Shown piece by piece: positions 18,582 to 26,148 of a DNA stretch of 54,523 bases (position 1 is its first letter; each line of letters begins with the position of its first letter). The position numbers were made by a program, and so were the translations under genes. The notes below the pieces were generated by a model. It had not been told where the DNA came from. It was given only the letters and a program-made list of their open reading frames with translations, and did no database searches. The stretch covers positions 1-54,523 of the forward strand of contig CANJID010000023.1 of NCBI GenBank assembly GCA_947474395.1, in the 5' to 3' direction. Source of the DNA: Caulobacterales bacterium. Lineage in GTDB: Bacteria; Pseudomonadota; Alphaproteobacteria; Caulobacterales; Caulobacteraceae.

Positions 18582-18794
18582 TCTACACCATATGTTGTGG
18601 GTGTGGTCTTCAGGCCTACGAAATAGCCTTGCGCGACAGCGTCGAGCGCAGCATCCTCCGAGTCCCTAACGGCAGAGCGGACCGCCCCCTCCAAGGTAAC
18701 GGTCCGCCCCACAGTTTTGTGGGTGTTGGGGTGGTGGGCCCGCTACGCTCGGGCCTCCGGCGGCAAAGCTGTCCGCGCTTCCGGCACTTAGACT
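18582..18794. other. hairpin-rich intergenic region, possible non-coding RNA or leader
   Basis: No convincing protein gene lies between fabB and fabI. The stretch contains three strong hairpins: GCGGACC/GGTCCGC (18677-18683 with 18701-18707), CCCACA-GTTT-TGTGGG (18708-18723), and GGCCCG/CGGGCC (18737-18742 with 18750-18755). It ends at the terminator at 18795-18829. This is what a small RNA gene looks like, but I could not match it to 6S, tmRNA, SRP, RNase P or a known riboswitch. It could also be the long 3' untranslated end of fabB. Confidence 0.4.
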
Positions 18795-18829
18795 GGGGTC
18801 GCCTCCTTGCGGGGCGGCCCCTTTTCTAT
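18795..18829 (+). terminator. Rho-independent terminator
   Basis: GGGGTCGCC (18795-18803) pairs with GGCGGCCCC (18813-18821) with one U-G pair, followed by TTTTCTAT. It would end transcription coming from fabA-fabB or from a small RNA in the preceding 200 bases, and it insulates fabI. Confidence 0.85.
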
Positions 18830-18887
18830 AGCGCCAAGGCACCATATTCGGTGGTTTCTGTCCAGGCAAAATCAACGCTTAGTGTTT

Positions 18888-18969
18888 GATTCACCTAAGC
18901 GATTCAATCGACTCACTTTTTCCGTTGAGTGGTCCCCGAAGTCTCACTTTCGTGCGAGCGCCGCTCGCA
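18888..18969 (+). promoter_or_regulatory. fabI upstream region with three CcrM (GANTC) sites and two short palindromes
   Basis: GATTC (18888-18892), GATTC (18901-18905) and GACTC (18910-18914) lie within 27 bases, in an AT-rich stretch. The middle one is part of the palindrome CGATT-C-AATCG (18900-18910). A second palindrome TGCGAGCG-C-CGCTCGCA lies at 18953-18969. GANTC is methylated by CcrM in Caulobacterales, and GcrA reads methylated promoters. The region starts about 180 bases before fabI. Regulatory function is inferred. Confidence 0.5.
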
Positions 18970-19070
18970 TCGGCCGGAATCTCGGCTTCCAACCCCTTCG
19001 ACAACCCCGCCCCCGCCGGTCTAATAGGCGTGACCCGCCGGGCTGGCGGAGCAAGTTGCGGGGAGCGGCA

Positions 19071-19898
19071 ATGGCCGAGGACTTCGATCTGCCCAAGGGC
19101 GACCTGATGCGCGGCAAGCGCGGCGTCGTCATGGGCGTCGCCAACAACAACTCCATCGCCTGGGGGATCGCCGCCCAGCTCGCCGCCCAGGGCGCCGAGA
19201 TGGCCTTCACCTACCAGGGCGAGGCCCTGGAGCGCCGGGTGCGCCCCCTGGCCGAAAGCATCGGCGTCAAGCTCCTGATCCCCGCGGACGTCTCGGACGA
19301 GGCCTCGATGGAGGCCGCCTTCGCGGCCGTGAAGGCCGAGTTCGGGACCATCGATTTCCTGGTCCACGCGATCGCCTTCTCCGACAAGAACGAGCTGAAG
19401 GGCTCCCTGGTTGAGAACACCACCAAGGCCAACTTCCTGCGCTCGATGGAAATCTCGGCCTGGTCCTTCATCGAGGCCTCCCGCCGGGCGGCCGAGCTGA
19501 TGCCCAACGGGGGCTCCCTGATCTGCCTGACCTACCTCGGCTCGGAGCGGGTGATCCCCAACTACAACGTCATGGGCGTGGCCAAGGCGGCCCTGGAGGC
19601 GGCCACCCGCTACATCGCCCGCGACCTCGGGCCCAAGCAGATCCGCGTCAACGCCATCTCGGCGGGGCCCATGCGCACCCTGTCCCTCGCCGGGATTTCC
19701 GGCGGCCGCGCGATGATCGGCAAGGGCCGCTCGTGGTCGCCGCTCCGCGAAGACACCTCCATGGAGGGGATCGCCGGCTGCGCCCTGTGGCTCCTGTCGG
19801 CGCTCGGCCGCTCGACCACCGGCGAGGTGATCCACGTCGACGCCGGCTTCCACATCGTCGGCCTACCCGACGAAGAGGCGGAGGGGATCGGCGGCTAG
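19071..19898 (+). CDS. fabI: enoyl-ACP reductase (NADH)
   Basis: A 275-residue short-chain dehydrogenase of the FabI type. It has the divergent cofactor motif GVANNNSIAWGIA, the catalytic Y-x6-K as YNVMGVAK, and the substrate-loop region around AGPMRTLSLAGI. It performs the last reduction in each elongation cycle and is the usual triclosan target. ATG 19071 is preceded by GGGAG; an ORF extension to 18807 covers the regulatory region and is rejected. It works with fabA and fabB upstream. Confidence 0.96.
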   Translation: MAEDFDLPKGDLMRGKRGVVMGVANNNSIAWGIAAQLAAQGAEMAFTYQGEALERRVRPLAESIGVKLLIPADVSDEASMEAAFAAVKAEFGTIDFLVHAIAFSDKNELKGSLVENTTKANFLRSMEISAWSFIEASRRAAELMPNGGSLICLTYLGSERVIPNYNVMGVAKAALEAATRYIARDLGPKQIRVNAISAGPMRTLSLAGISGGRAMIGKGRSWSPLREDTSMEGIAGCALWLLSALGRSTTGEVIHVDAGFHIVGLPDEEAEGIGG

Positions 19899-20010
19899 GG
19901 ACCGATCCGGGAGTCAGCTTAAGGACGCCTTTGACCCCGACCGCCCGGGATAGTTGATGCACTAGTTGGCCCTGCTACGGTGCCGTTCGGGCTAGTCTAA
20001 GGGGATGAGG

Positions 20011-20388
20011 ATGGCCGTCCGACTATGGTCAGGAGTAGGGCTGGCGGCATTGCTCTCGGTCTCCTCGGCGCAACCAGCCCGAGCGTGGTATGATTGCGAC
20101 ATTGCCGTTGATATCCCAGAGACAGTGCGCGCGTGTGGAATCAAGGTTTGCGCTTACGCCGTCTTATGTAAGAGCACTGACGACAAAGAGCGAAATATGT
20201 CAGGGCAGGCTTTCTGTAGGTTAAAGGATAATAATACCTGCTCGCCTTATTCTGAATGTACGGTTTCAACGAAGAGATATCGCGAACAAATCCAATCGCA
20301 GTTTGACCACCAGTGCGACAAATTCCAATCAGCACCCGTAAGCAACGCCCCTCCGGCTAGTAGCGCGCCTCAAAGTAGGGGGCCATAA
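20011..20388 (+). CDS. hypothetical secreted Cys-rich protein, AT-rich gene
   Basis: A 125-residue protein with a clear signal peptide (cleavage likely after PARA, mature start WYDCDI) and about nine cysteines in the mature part, which suggests disulfides in the periplasm or outside. I do not recognise the family. The start ATG 20011 has AAGGGG six bases upstream; ATG 20005 lies directly on that site. Base composition is unlike its neighbours: 112 of 240 bases in 20101-20340 are G or C (47%) by hand count, with AT-rich codons. That points to recent transfer. Confidence 0.65.
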   Translation: MAVRLWSGVGLAALLSVSSAQPARAWYDCDIAVDIPETVRACGIKVCAYAVLCKSTDDKERNMSGQAFCRLKDNNTCSPYSECTVSTKRYREQIQSQFDHQCDKFQSAPVSNAPPASSAPQSRGP

Positions 20389-20532
20389 GGTCTGCGACAG
20401 GGCCTTGGTTACAGCCTCACCCGACCCTGGAATTTCGCAGCGTCCGCCTTTGAGCGCGCCCGAAACCACTCATCTTGCTGTGGAGCGACTCCCTTGGCTC
20501 GCCCTGCGTGACGAGGCCGAAGCCGCCGGGGC

Positions 20533-21156
20533 TTAGCCGACCAGGGGTTCCGGCGCGTAGGCCCGCACGAAGCGGGCGGCGCAGGTTCGGGCGCGGCGCT
20601 CGGCCCAGCTCGCTTCGGGCTTCACGTCCGTGCCCAGCAGGGCCGAGAGCTGGCGCGCCCCGGCGACCATGCCGACGAACAATTCAGCCGCCTCTTCCGG
20701 GTCGTCCACGGCGAGACGGCCCGCCCGGTTCTCGACTTCCAGGAACTCGGCCAGGCGGGAGCGGGAGGTCTGGGGGCCGGCCTCATAGAGCGCCCGGGCG
20801 ATCTCCGGCGCGTCGCGCGAGCCCGACACGGCGACCCGCACGATGTCCATGGTGGTCGGGGTCAGGACCGCCTCCAGCATGGCCTTGGCGTAGGCGGTCA
20901 GGGTCTCCTCGGGGCGCGATCCCACCCGCGCCTCGTTGAGGGCCTGGGTCACCCGCGAGCGGCGCCGCACGATCAGGGTCCGCATCAGCTCGGCCTTGGA
21001 GCGGTAGTGATTGTAGATGGTCTGTTTCGACACGCCGGCGCGGCGCGCCACGGCCTCGATCGGAGCGGAGACGCCCCGTTCGGCGAAGATCTCCACCGCC
21101 GCCTCGAGGATGGCTTCGTTCTTACGCACGTCGATCTGTCCAAGCGCCCTCGGCAT
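20533..21156 (-). CDS. TetR-family transcriptional regulator
   Basis: A 207-residue protein. The N-terminal helix-turn-helix (IFAERGVSAPIEAVARR then GVSKQTIYNHYRSKAELM, residues about 20-55) is followed by a ligand-binding helical domain resembling the AefR/TetR_C_7 type. It starts at ATG 21156 (MPRALGQIDVRK); an in-frame extension to 21300 is not conserved-looking. It is divergent from the acyltransferase at 21383, which is the obvious candidate target along with itself. Confidence 0.88.
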   Translation of the reverse strand: MPRALGQIDVRKNEAILEAAVEIFAERGVSAPIEAVARRAGVSKQTIYNHYRSKAELMRTLIVRRRSRVTQALNEARVGSRPEETLTAYAKAMLEAVLTPTTMDIVRVAVSGSRDAPEIARALYEAGPQTSRSRLAEFLEVENRAGRLAVDDPEEAAELFVGMVAGARQLSALLGTDVKPEASWAERRARTCAARFVRAYAPEPLVG

Positions 21157-21382
21157 GACCTTACTCGTCCTCCTGAAAGCTGGATCGGCCGGTCGCCGGG
21201 GCGGCCGGTTGGGAAAAACGTCGTGAAACCAATTTCCTGGGCGTTGGGAGGCGGACGTTGCCGCCCCTTCCGAATACCCTAGCTGGCGCCCCGCGTCCAA
21301 GGTTCAAGGGGGTGCACGCGCCCTTAACCGCATCTGAGGCACATTTCCGTCGACACGGACGAAGGACGCCCGGAAAACATTC

Positions 21383-22495
21383 ATGCCCGCCAATCTCAAG
21401 CCCCTGACGGCGCTTCGCTTCTTCGCCGCCGCCTGGGTGGTCTGCTTCCTCTACTGGCCTGACCTGAGCCGCGCCGCGGCCCCCTCGGTGGTGGCCAAGG
21501 GCTACCTCGGGGTGGAGCTGTTCTTCGTCCTCTCCGGCTTCATCCTGAGCCACGTCTATCTGACCGGCTTCGGCGAGGGGCGCTTCCACTATGGCCGCTT
21601 CCTGTGGGCGCGGCTGGCGCGGATCTATCCGATGCACCTGGCGACGCTGGCGGGGATCGGCGTGCTGGTGGCCGGCGCCTCGGTCGCGGGGTTCGCCCTC
21701 GAGCACCCGATCGCCGTCATGGGCGCCCTGCCCGCCAACCTGACCCTGACCCATGCCTGGGGCCTCGCCCCCATGTCCGCCTGGAACCATCCGTCGTGGT
21801 CGCTCTCGGCGGAGTGGATGGCCTACCTCACCTTCCCCGCCTTCGCCTTTGTGGCCTGGCGCCTGCGCGAGCGGCCGTTCCTGGCCGCGGCGGGGGCCGT
21901 CGCTTTCCTGTTCGGCCTCTACGCCGTCTTCCAGCAGCTGGCGGGCTTTTCCCTGACCCAGGCCACCTACCTGTGGGGGGGCTTGCGCATCGTTCCCTGC
22001 TTCGCCTGCGGCTGCGCGGCCTACCTGGTCTGGCGCTCGGGCGCCCTGAAGAGCCGGGCCCTCGCCGTCGCCGGGGTGTTCGCCTCAGCCGGTCTGGCGC
22101 TCCTCAGCGCGGGTCTTGGCCTGCCGGATGCCTGCACCGTCGGCTGTTTCGGCGCCCTGATGGTCTGCCTCGCAGGCCTCGCCTCCACGGGCTCGCGCCT
22201 GTTTTCCGGTCCGGTCGGGGTCTACCTCGGCGAGATCAGCTTCGCGGTCTACATGGTCTGCATCCCCTGGGAGCTGGTGTTCGTGAACGGCGCCCAGAAG
22301 GTGCTGGGCCTCGGGGACGCTCCCCTGCCCCTCTGGGCGTGGCTGGTTTTCGCCGCCGGGGTGGTCCCCGTGGCGGCCCTCGCCCACCACCTGATCGAGC
22401 GCCCCGCCCGCGACGCCATGCGCCGCTGGTCCGACAGCGGTTTTCGTTTGGGCGGGGTTCGCCCCGGCCTGCCTGTTCGTGCGGCAGGTGAGTAG
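21383..22495 (+). CDS. acyltransferase 3 family membrane protein
   Basis: A 370-residue protein with about ten membrane segments. The family's N-terminal pattern is LKPLTALRFFAAAWVV, followed by LGVELFFVLSGFIL and a conserved WSLSAEWMAYLTFP. Members (OafA/YrhL-like) move acyl groups onto cell-surface sugars such as O-antigen, exopolysaccharide or lipids; the substrate is not predictable here. It has a TetR regulator divergently upstream. Confidence 0.9.
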   Translation: MPANLKPLTALRFFAAAWVVCFLYWPDLSRAAAPSVVAKGYLGVELFFVLSGFILSHVYLTGFGEGRFHYGRFLWARLARIYPMHLATLAGIGVLVAGASVAGFALEHPIAVMGALPANLTLTHAWGLAPMSAWNHPSWSLSAEWMAYLTFPAFAFVAWRLRERPFLAAAGAVAFLFGLYAVFQQLAGFSLTQATYLWGGLRIVPCFACGCAAYLVWRSGALKSRALAVAGVFASAGLALLSAGLGLPDACTVGCFGALMVCLAGLASTGSRLFSGPVGVYLGEISFAVYMVCIPWELVFVNGAQKVLGLGDAPLPLWAWLVFAAGVVPVAALAHHLIERPARDAMRRWSDSGFRLGGVRPGLPVRAAGE

Positions 22496-22583
22496 GCGCG
22501 GCGGAAAGTCGCCTGATAAGCGCTTTTCATCCTCCCGGAGGGATGGTCTAGTGCCCGGCATCGAGGGCGGGAGAGGGCGATCC

Positions 22584-23105
22584 ATGTTGCGACGACTGAC
22601 GGCCGCTATTTTCGCGGTCGCCCTGGCGAGCTCCTGCTTCGCCGTCGCCGCCCAGGCCCAGTCCTGGCAGTGCGCCCCCTTCGCTCGTCTCGTCTCCGGG
22701 ATCAGCCTCTACGGCGACGCCTGGACCTGGTGGGACCAGGCCTCCGGCAAATATGAGCGGGGCGAGACGCCCCAGGCCGGCGCGGTCCTGGCCTTCCGCC
22801 CCTACGCCTCGATGAAGAAAGGCCACGTCGCCGTGGTCACCCAGGTCCTCACCGACCGCATCATCCAGGTCACCCACGCCAACTGGTCGCCGATCTCCGG
22901 CCAGCGTGGCCAGGTGGAGAAGGACGTCACCGTGGTCGACGTCTCCGAGGCCGGCGACTGGAGCCGCGTCAAGGTCTGGTACGACCCCGTGGGCGACGTC
23001 GGCACCACCGTCTATCCGGTCTACGGCTTCATCTACCAGTCCGAGCAAGCCATGCAGGTCGCCGCCCTCGACGCCGAGGCCTGGACCGAGACCGCTTCCC
23101 GCTAA
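22584..23105 (+). CDS. secreted CHAP-domain hydrolase
   Basis: A 173-residue protein with a signal peptide (MLRRLTAAIFAVALASS, cut after AQA) and a CHAP/NlpC-P60-like cysteine peptidase domain. Cys30 (QCAPFARLVSG) and His81 (KKGHVAVV) are the expected catalytic pair, with THANW supplying a polar third residue. It is likely a peptidoglycan amidase or endopeptidase in the periplasm. It starts at ATG 22584; the longer ORF from 22479 has no signal-like start. Homologues of this short form are common in Caulobacterales, as far as I recall. Confidence 0.87.
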   Translation: MLRRLTAAIFAVALASSCFAVAAQAQSWQCAPFARLVSGISLYGDAWTWWDQASGKYERGETPQAGAVLAFRPYASMKKGHVAVVTQVLTDRIIQVTHANWSPISGQRGQVEKDVTVVDVSEAGDWSRVKVWYDPVGDVGTTVYPVYGFIYQSEQAMQVAALDAEAWTETASR

Positions 23106-23116
23106 CTTCTTCACTC

Positions 23117-23247
23117 TGCCTCCCGTGGGGGAAGTGTCCCGAGCTTGCCTCGGGACGAAGGGGGCTGCAGGGCGCGAACGAAAACCGCGCGTCTCGCGGC
23201 CCCCTCAGTCAGGCCGTTCGGCCTGACAGCCCCCCCAGAGGGGGCGC
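23117..23247. repeat. palindromic intergenic repeat, family B
   Basis: A compound palindromic sequence between the CHAP gene and the DUF6491-like gene. Hairpins are GTCCCGAG/CTCGGGAC (23136-23143 with 23149-23156) and GTCAGGCC-gttc-GGCCTGAC (23208-23227), flanked by matching GGGGG and CCCCC runs. It has the look of a dispersed REP-like unit of GC-rich alphaproteobacteria. It may also terminate both convergent transcripts. No second copy is in the window. Confidence 0.6.
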
Positions 23248-23257
23248 AGTTTGACCT

Positions 23258-23662
23258 TTAGGGCTTCGACTTCGGCGGCAGGGCCGCCACCTCGGCCTTG
23301 GTCAGCTTGCTGATCCTGCTCACATCGCAGCGCCCCGGGATTCGGTCGGGGACCAGCACCTGCACGTCCAGCCCGCTGCAGATATAGCCGGAGCCGCCGC
23401 GGTTGCGGATGCCGATGGCCTCCCCGGCGAAATCGAGCCCGTTGCAGGGACCCATCATGTCCATCTTGTAAAAGTCGCTCACCCCCACCCGGAGCAGGAC
23501 GGTGTTGTCGTCCGGCGCGTGCCAGCTGGTGATGTTGCGCTGGTAGAAGCACTGCCGCGCAGGCTCGGCTTTCTTGGCGTCGGCGGCGGCCCCGACCGAG
23601 GCGCCGGCGCCGGCCAGGATGACGGCGCCCGTGACGGCGGCGATGATGGGAACAGGTCTCAT
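23258..23662 (-). CDS. DUF6491-like secreted protein
   Basis: A 134-residue protein with an N-terminal signal peptide (MRPVPIIAAVTGAVILAGAG, cut near AAADA) and a small domain with CFYQRNITSW, DDNTVLLRV, PCNGLDF and a later CSGLD and CDVSRI. The pattern resembles DUF6491, a family of unknown function frequent in Caulobacterales. The paired cysteines suggest a periplasmic disulfide protein. ATG 23662 is chosen for the signal peptide. The name is from memory and should be treated as tentative. Confidence 0.72.
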   Translation of the reverse strand: MRPVPIIAAVTGAVILAGAGASVGAAADAKKAEPARQCFYQRNITSWHAPDDNTVLLRVGVSDFYKMDMMGPCNGLDFAGEAIGIRNRGGSGYICSGLDVQVLVPDRIPGRCDVSRISKLTKAEVAALPPKSKP

Positions 23663-23733
23663 GTCGTGACCTTTCTTTGGAAGCCCAGCCTTCCCACCCA
23701 TCCTACGCCGATCCTGAACGGACGCCGAATGGT

Positions 23734-25497
23734 TCAGCGCGTCCGGCGATCGTAGCGGCCCGGATCAACCGCCGCCGCCAGGACCCGAGGCAAGGGCGAG
23801 GGCGCCTCCACCGCCAGGGCGGCCACGTGCTCGGCCAGGACCGGCGCCAGGGTGAAACCCCGCCCCCCGAACCCCGACAGCACGAACAGCCCCTCCTCCA
23901 GCCGGCCCGCCAGCGGCAGGTGGTCCGGGGTCGCCGCTCGCAGGCTGGCGCGGCTTTCCAGGGCGGTCCCGGCAATCCGTTCGGCGAGGCGGGGCCGCCC
24001 CTGCGCCAGGAGACCGCGATTGTGCTCGTCGTCATCTGTGCGGGACTCGAGGCTCCAGTCGTCGCGGTCGTGGGTCGCGCCGAATAGCACCCCGCGTTTC
24101 AAGGGCACGGCGTAGCCGCCCCAGGCCGCCGGGGCCCCGCTGAACGCCACCGCCTCGGTCCAGCTCGCCTGGCCTCGGACCGCGCGCAGCGGCAGATCGG
24201 CAAGGCGCGCGGCGGCGGGGCCCGAGGCCAGGCACACGACCTCCGCTTCCAGGATCAGGCCGCCCTCGGCGTCGGTCAGGCGCCAGACGCCGTCCCCCCG
24301 CTCGAGCCCTGCGACTTCGGCCCGGACCGTCGGCGTCTCCGCCAGCCAGGTGTTCAGGATCGGGCCGGGCTCCACGACCAGGCCGGCGCCGCAGGCGAGG
24401 CATCCCGGCGCGCCCGCCTCGTCGAGGGCGGCGGCCGTGGCCTTGGCGTCCAGCCGCTCGAACGCGCCGGGCGCGAAGCCGTCCCAGGCGGCGAGGCGGT
24501 CGAACCGCCCGGCGTCTCGCGGCTGGACCTCAAGCTGCAGGGCGCCCTCGGCGATCACCGCACCCGGGACCTCGCGATAGAGTTGGACGGCGCGGTCGAG
24601 GGCCTGGGCGTGCAGAGCCGCCACGGCGCCGCCTCCCGCGTCCAGCCGCGGCATGACCAGGGCGGCGGGGTTGCCGGATGCGCCCGTCCCCGGCGCGTCC
24701 GCCTCAACCACGGTAGCGGAGAGGCCCAGGGCCCGGCAGGCGCGGGCCAGAGACGCGCCGGCGATCCCCGCCCCGACGATGGCGACGCGGGGCCGGGGGG
24801 CCGGGCGAGGCTCCGCCGGCGACAGCCAGGCCTCCAGCCGTTCGCGCTTGGCCCCGAAGCCGGGTCTTTTCGCGATCTCGAAGCCAGCGGCCTGGAGACC
24901 GCGCCGCACGCCCCCGGCGACGGTGAAGCTCGCCGCCCGCGCCCCCGGCGCCGAACGCGCCGCCACCAGGGCCAACAGCTCGGGGGACCACATGGCCGGA
25001 TTGCGGGCGGGGGCGAAGCCGTCGAGGAACCAGGCGTCGGCGGCGCCCTCCCAGGCGGTCAGCCCTTCGGCCGCGTCGCCGATCCACAGGTCGAGGATCG
25101 CGTCCTCGGGCAGTTCGATGCGGTGGAAACCCGGGCGCGGCTCGGGCCAGGCGGCCAGGAGGGCGCGGGAGAAGGGCTCGAGCTCGGCCCAGCGGCCCAG
25201 GGCCCGCATCCCGTCCGCCCGGGACAGGGGATGGGCCTCGACCGAGACCATGTGCAGGCGCGCGCCAGGGACGCGGGTCGCCGACCATAGCTCGACCAGG
25301 GCCAGGAGGTTCAGCCCGGTGCCGAACCCGAGCTCGCCCACCACGAAGCGGTCCCGCCCCGCCCAGGCGGACGGCAGGTCGCAGCCCTCGAGAAACACCG
25401 CCCGCGATTCCGCCAGGCCGTCCTCGGGGGAGAAGTAGATATCGTCGAAGCGTGAGGAGCGGGGCGCTGGCCCGCTCCAGTCCAGGGGCTCGGTCAT
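23734..25497 (-). CDS. mnmC: bifunctional tRNA mnm5s2U biosynthesis protein MnmC
   Basis: A 587-residue two-domain enzyme. The N-terminal methyltransferase MnmC2 (about residues 1-240) has the SAM motif VGELGFGTGLN and DAWFLDGFAPARNP. The C-terminal FAD oxidase MnmC1 starts with the Rossmann motif VAIVGAGIAGASLARACRALG near residue 260 and ends in GFGGRGFTLAP. It removes the carboxymethyl group from cmnm5U34 and re-methylates to mnm5U in certain tRNAs. Start ATG 25497; the extension to 25569 is unlikely. Confidence 0.94.
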   Translation of the reverse strand: MTEPLDWSGPAPRSSRFDDIYFSPEDGLAESRAVFLEGCDLPSAWAGRDRFVVGELGFGTGLNLLALVELWSATRVPGARLHMVSVEAHPLSRADGMRALGRWAELEPFSRALLAAWPEPRPGFHRIELPEDAILDLWIGDAAEGLTAWEGAADAWFLDGFAPARNPAMWSPELLALVAARSAPGARAASFTVAGGVRRGLQAAGFEIAKRPGFGAKRERLEAWLSPAEPRPAPRPRVAIVGAGIAGASLARACRALGLSATVVEADAPGTGASGNPAALVMPRLDAGGGAVAALHAQALDRAVQLYREVPGAVIAEGALQLEVQPRDAGRFDRLAAWDGFAPGAFERLDAKATAAALDEAGAPGCLACGAGLVVEPGPILNTWLAETPTVRAEVAGLERGDGVWRLTDAEGGLILEAEVVCLASGPAAARLADLPLRAVRGQASWTEAVAFSGAPAAWGGYAVPLKRGVLFGATHDRDDWSLESRTDDDEHNRGLLAQGRPRLAERIAGTALESRASLRAATPDHLPLAGRLEEGLFVLSGFGGRGFTLAPVLAEHVAALAVEAPSPLPRVLAAAVDPGRYDRRTR

Positions 25498-25541
25498 GGG
25501 ACACGAAGCATGGGGGCGCGAGCTTATAGGCGCAAACGAAA

Positions 25542-25565
25542 GGGGCCGCCCTCGCGGGCGGCCCC
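25542..25565 (-). terminator. Rho-independent terminator downstream of the small lipoprotein
   Basis: GGGGCCGCC (25542-25550) pairs with GGCGGCCCC (25557-25565). On the minus strand the stem is followed by TTTCGTTT. It separates the lipoprotein gene from mnmC, so mnmC needs its own promoter. Confidence 0.75.
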
Positions 25566-25589
25566 CCAACCGTTTCCGGTACGAAAGCC

Positions 25590-25847
25590 TTACTTGGCGG
25601 CGTTCGTGGTGGTGCTGGTTTCGGTCGTGGTGGTGGTCGTCGTCGCGTTGGCGTCGGCCGGAGCGGCGGCGTTGGCGTCCGGGGTCGCGTTCGCGTCGAC
25701 CGGAGCGGTGGTGTTGGTTTCGGTGGTGGTGGTTTCGGTGGTGTTCGTGGTGTTGTTCTCAGCAGCCTTTTGGCCGCAGGCCGCGACGCTCAGAGCCGCA
25801 ACGGCGGCGCCGGCAACCAGGATCTTACGAAGAGTGATGGAGGTCAT
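25590..25847 (-). CDS. small Thr/Asn/Ala-rich low-complexity lipoprotein
   Basis: An 85-residue protein. A signal sequence (MTSITLRKILVAGAAVAALS) leads to a lipobox-like VAAC. The rest is low complexity: runs of Thr broken by Glu and Asn (TTETTTTETNTT) and repeated DANA units. The DNA is correspondingly repetitive (GTGGTG/ACCACC). It is likely an outer-membrane-anchored, unstructured surface or periplasmic protein. The lipobox lacks the preferred Leu at -3, so lipidation is probable rather than certain. It is flanked by its own terminator and a 300-base upstream gap. Confidence 0.7.
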   Translation of the reverse strand: MTSITLRKILVAGAAVAALSVAACGQKAAENNTTNTTETTTTETNTTAPVDANATPDANAAAPADANATTTTTTTETSTTTNAAK

Positions 25848-26083
25848 GTCCCTGTCCCCTTGGAGGAGGTTTGCGCGACTGGCCGCCTACCCGTCCCCCC
25901 GCGCGAACGGCTAACGGCCATTCGATCAGGAGGGGCGATCAGCCCCAGCGCTGTGGGCCAATATGCCGTTGTTCGAGAAACACGCAAGCCGCTTTCGACC
26001 CAATTATCACATTTTCGCGAGCGGGGCCGTGGCCCAAGGCGAAAAGCTTGGCCGTACAGGGGTTTAGAACCTTTCCAAAAGCT
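25848..26083. other. intergenic region between the small lipoprotein and the motA terminator
   Basis: This 236-base stretch must hold the promoter of the small lipoprotein gene on the minus strand, with CAAGGGG about nine bases before its ATG. It includes an AT-richer section around 25975-26020. I see no gene, clear promoter hexamers or repeats in it. Confidence 0.5.
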
Positions 26084-26124
26084 TAAAAAGAAAGGCCCGC
26101 CAGGCGACGGATCGCTGGCGGGCC
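26084..26124 (-). terminator. Rho-independent terminator of motA
   Basis: On the minus strand GGCCCGCCAGCG pairs with CGCCTGGCGGGCC (plus-strand stem 26094-26106 with 26113-26124), followed by TTTCTTTTT. It lies 25 bases after the motA stop and is a textbook intrinsic terminator. Confidence 0.9.
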
Positions 26125-26148
26125 CCGATTTTCGCGCGGCCGGCGAAC

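Noticed and set aside
18586-18601. ACACCATATGTTGTGG as an NrdR box
   Set aside because: It resembles a ribonucleotide-reductase regulator site, but there is no nrd gene nearby and I cannot verify the consensus, so it is only mentioned within the structured region.
18629-18889. 86-codon open frame in the fabB-fabI gap
   Set aside because: It reads through strong hairpins and the intrinsic terminator and its translation shows no protein-like pattern.
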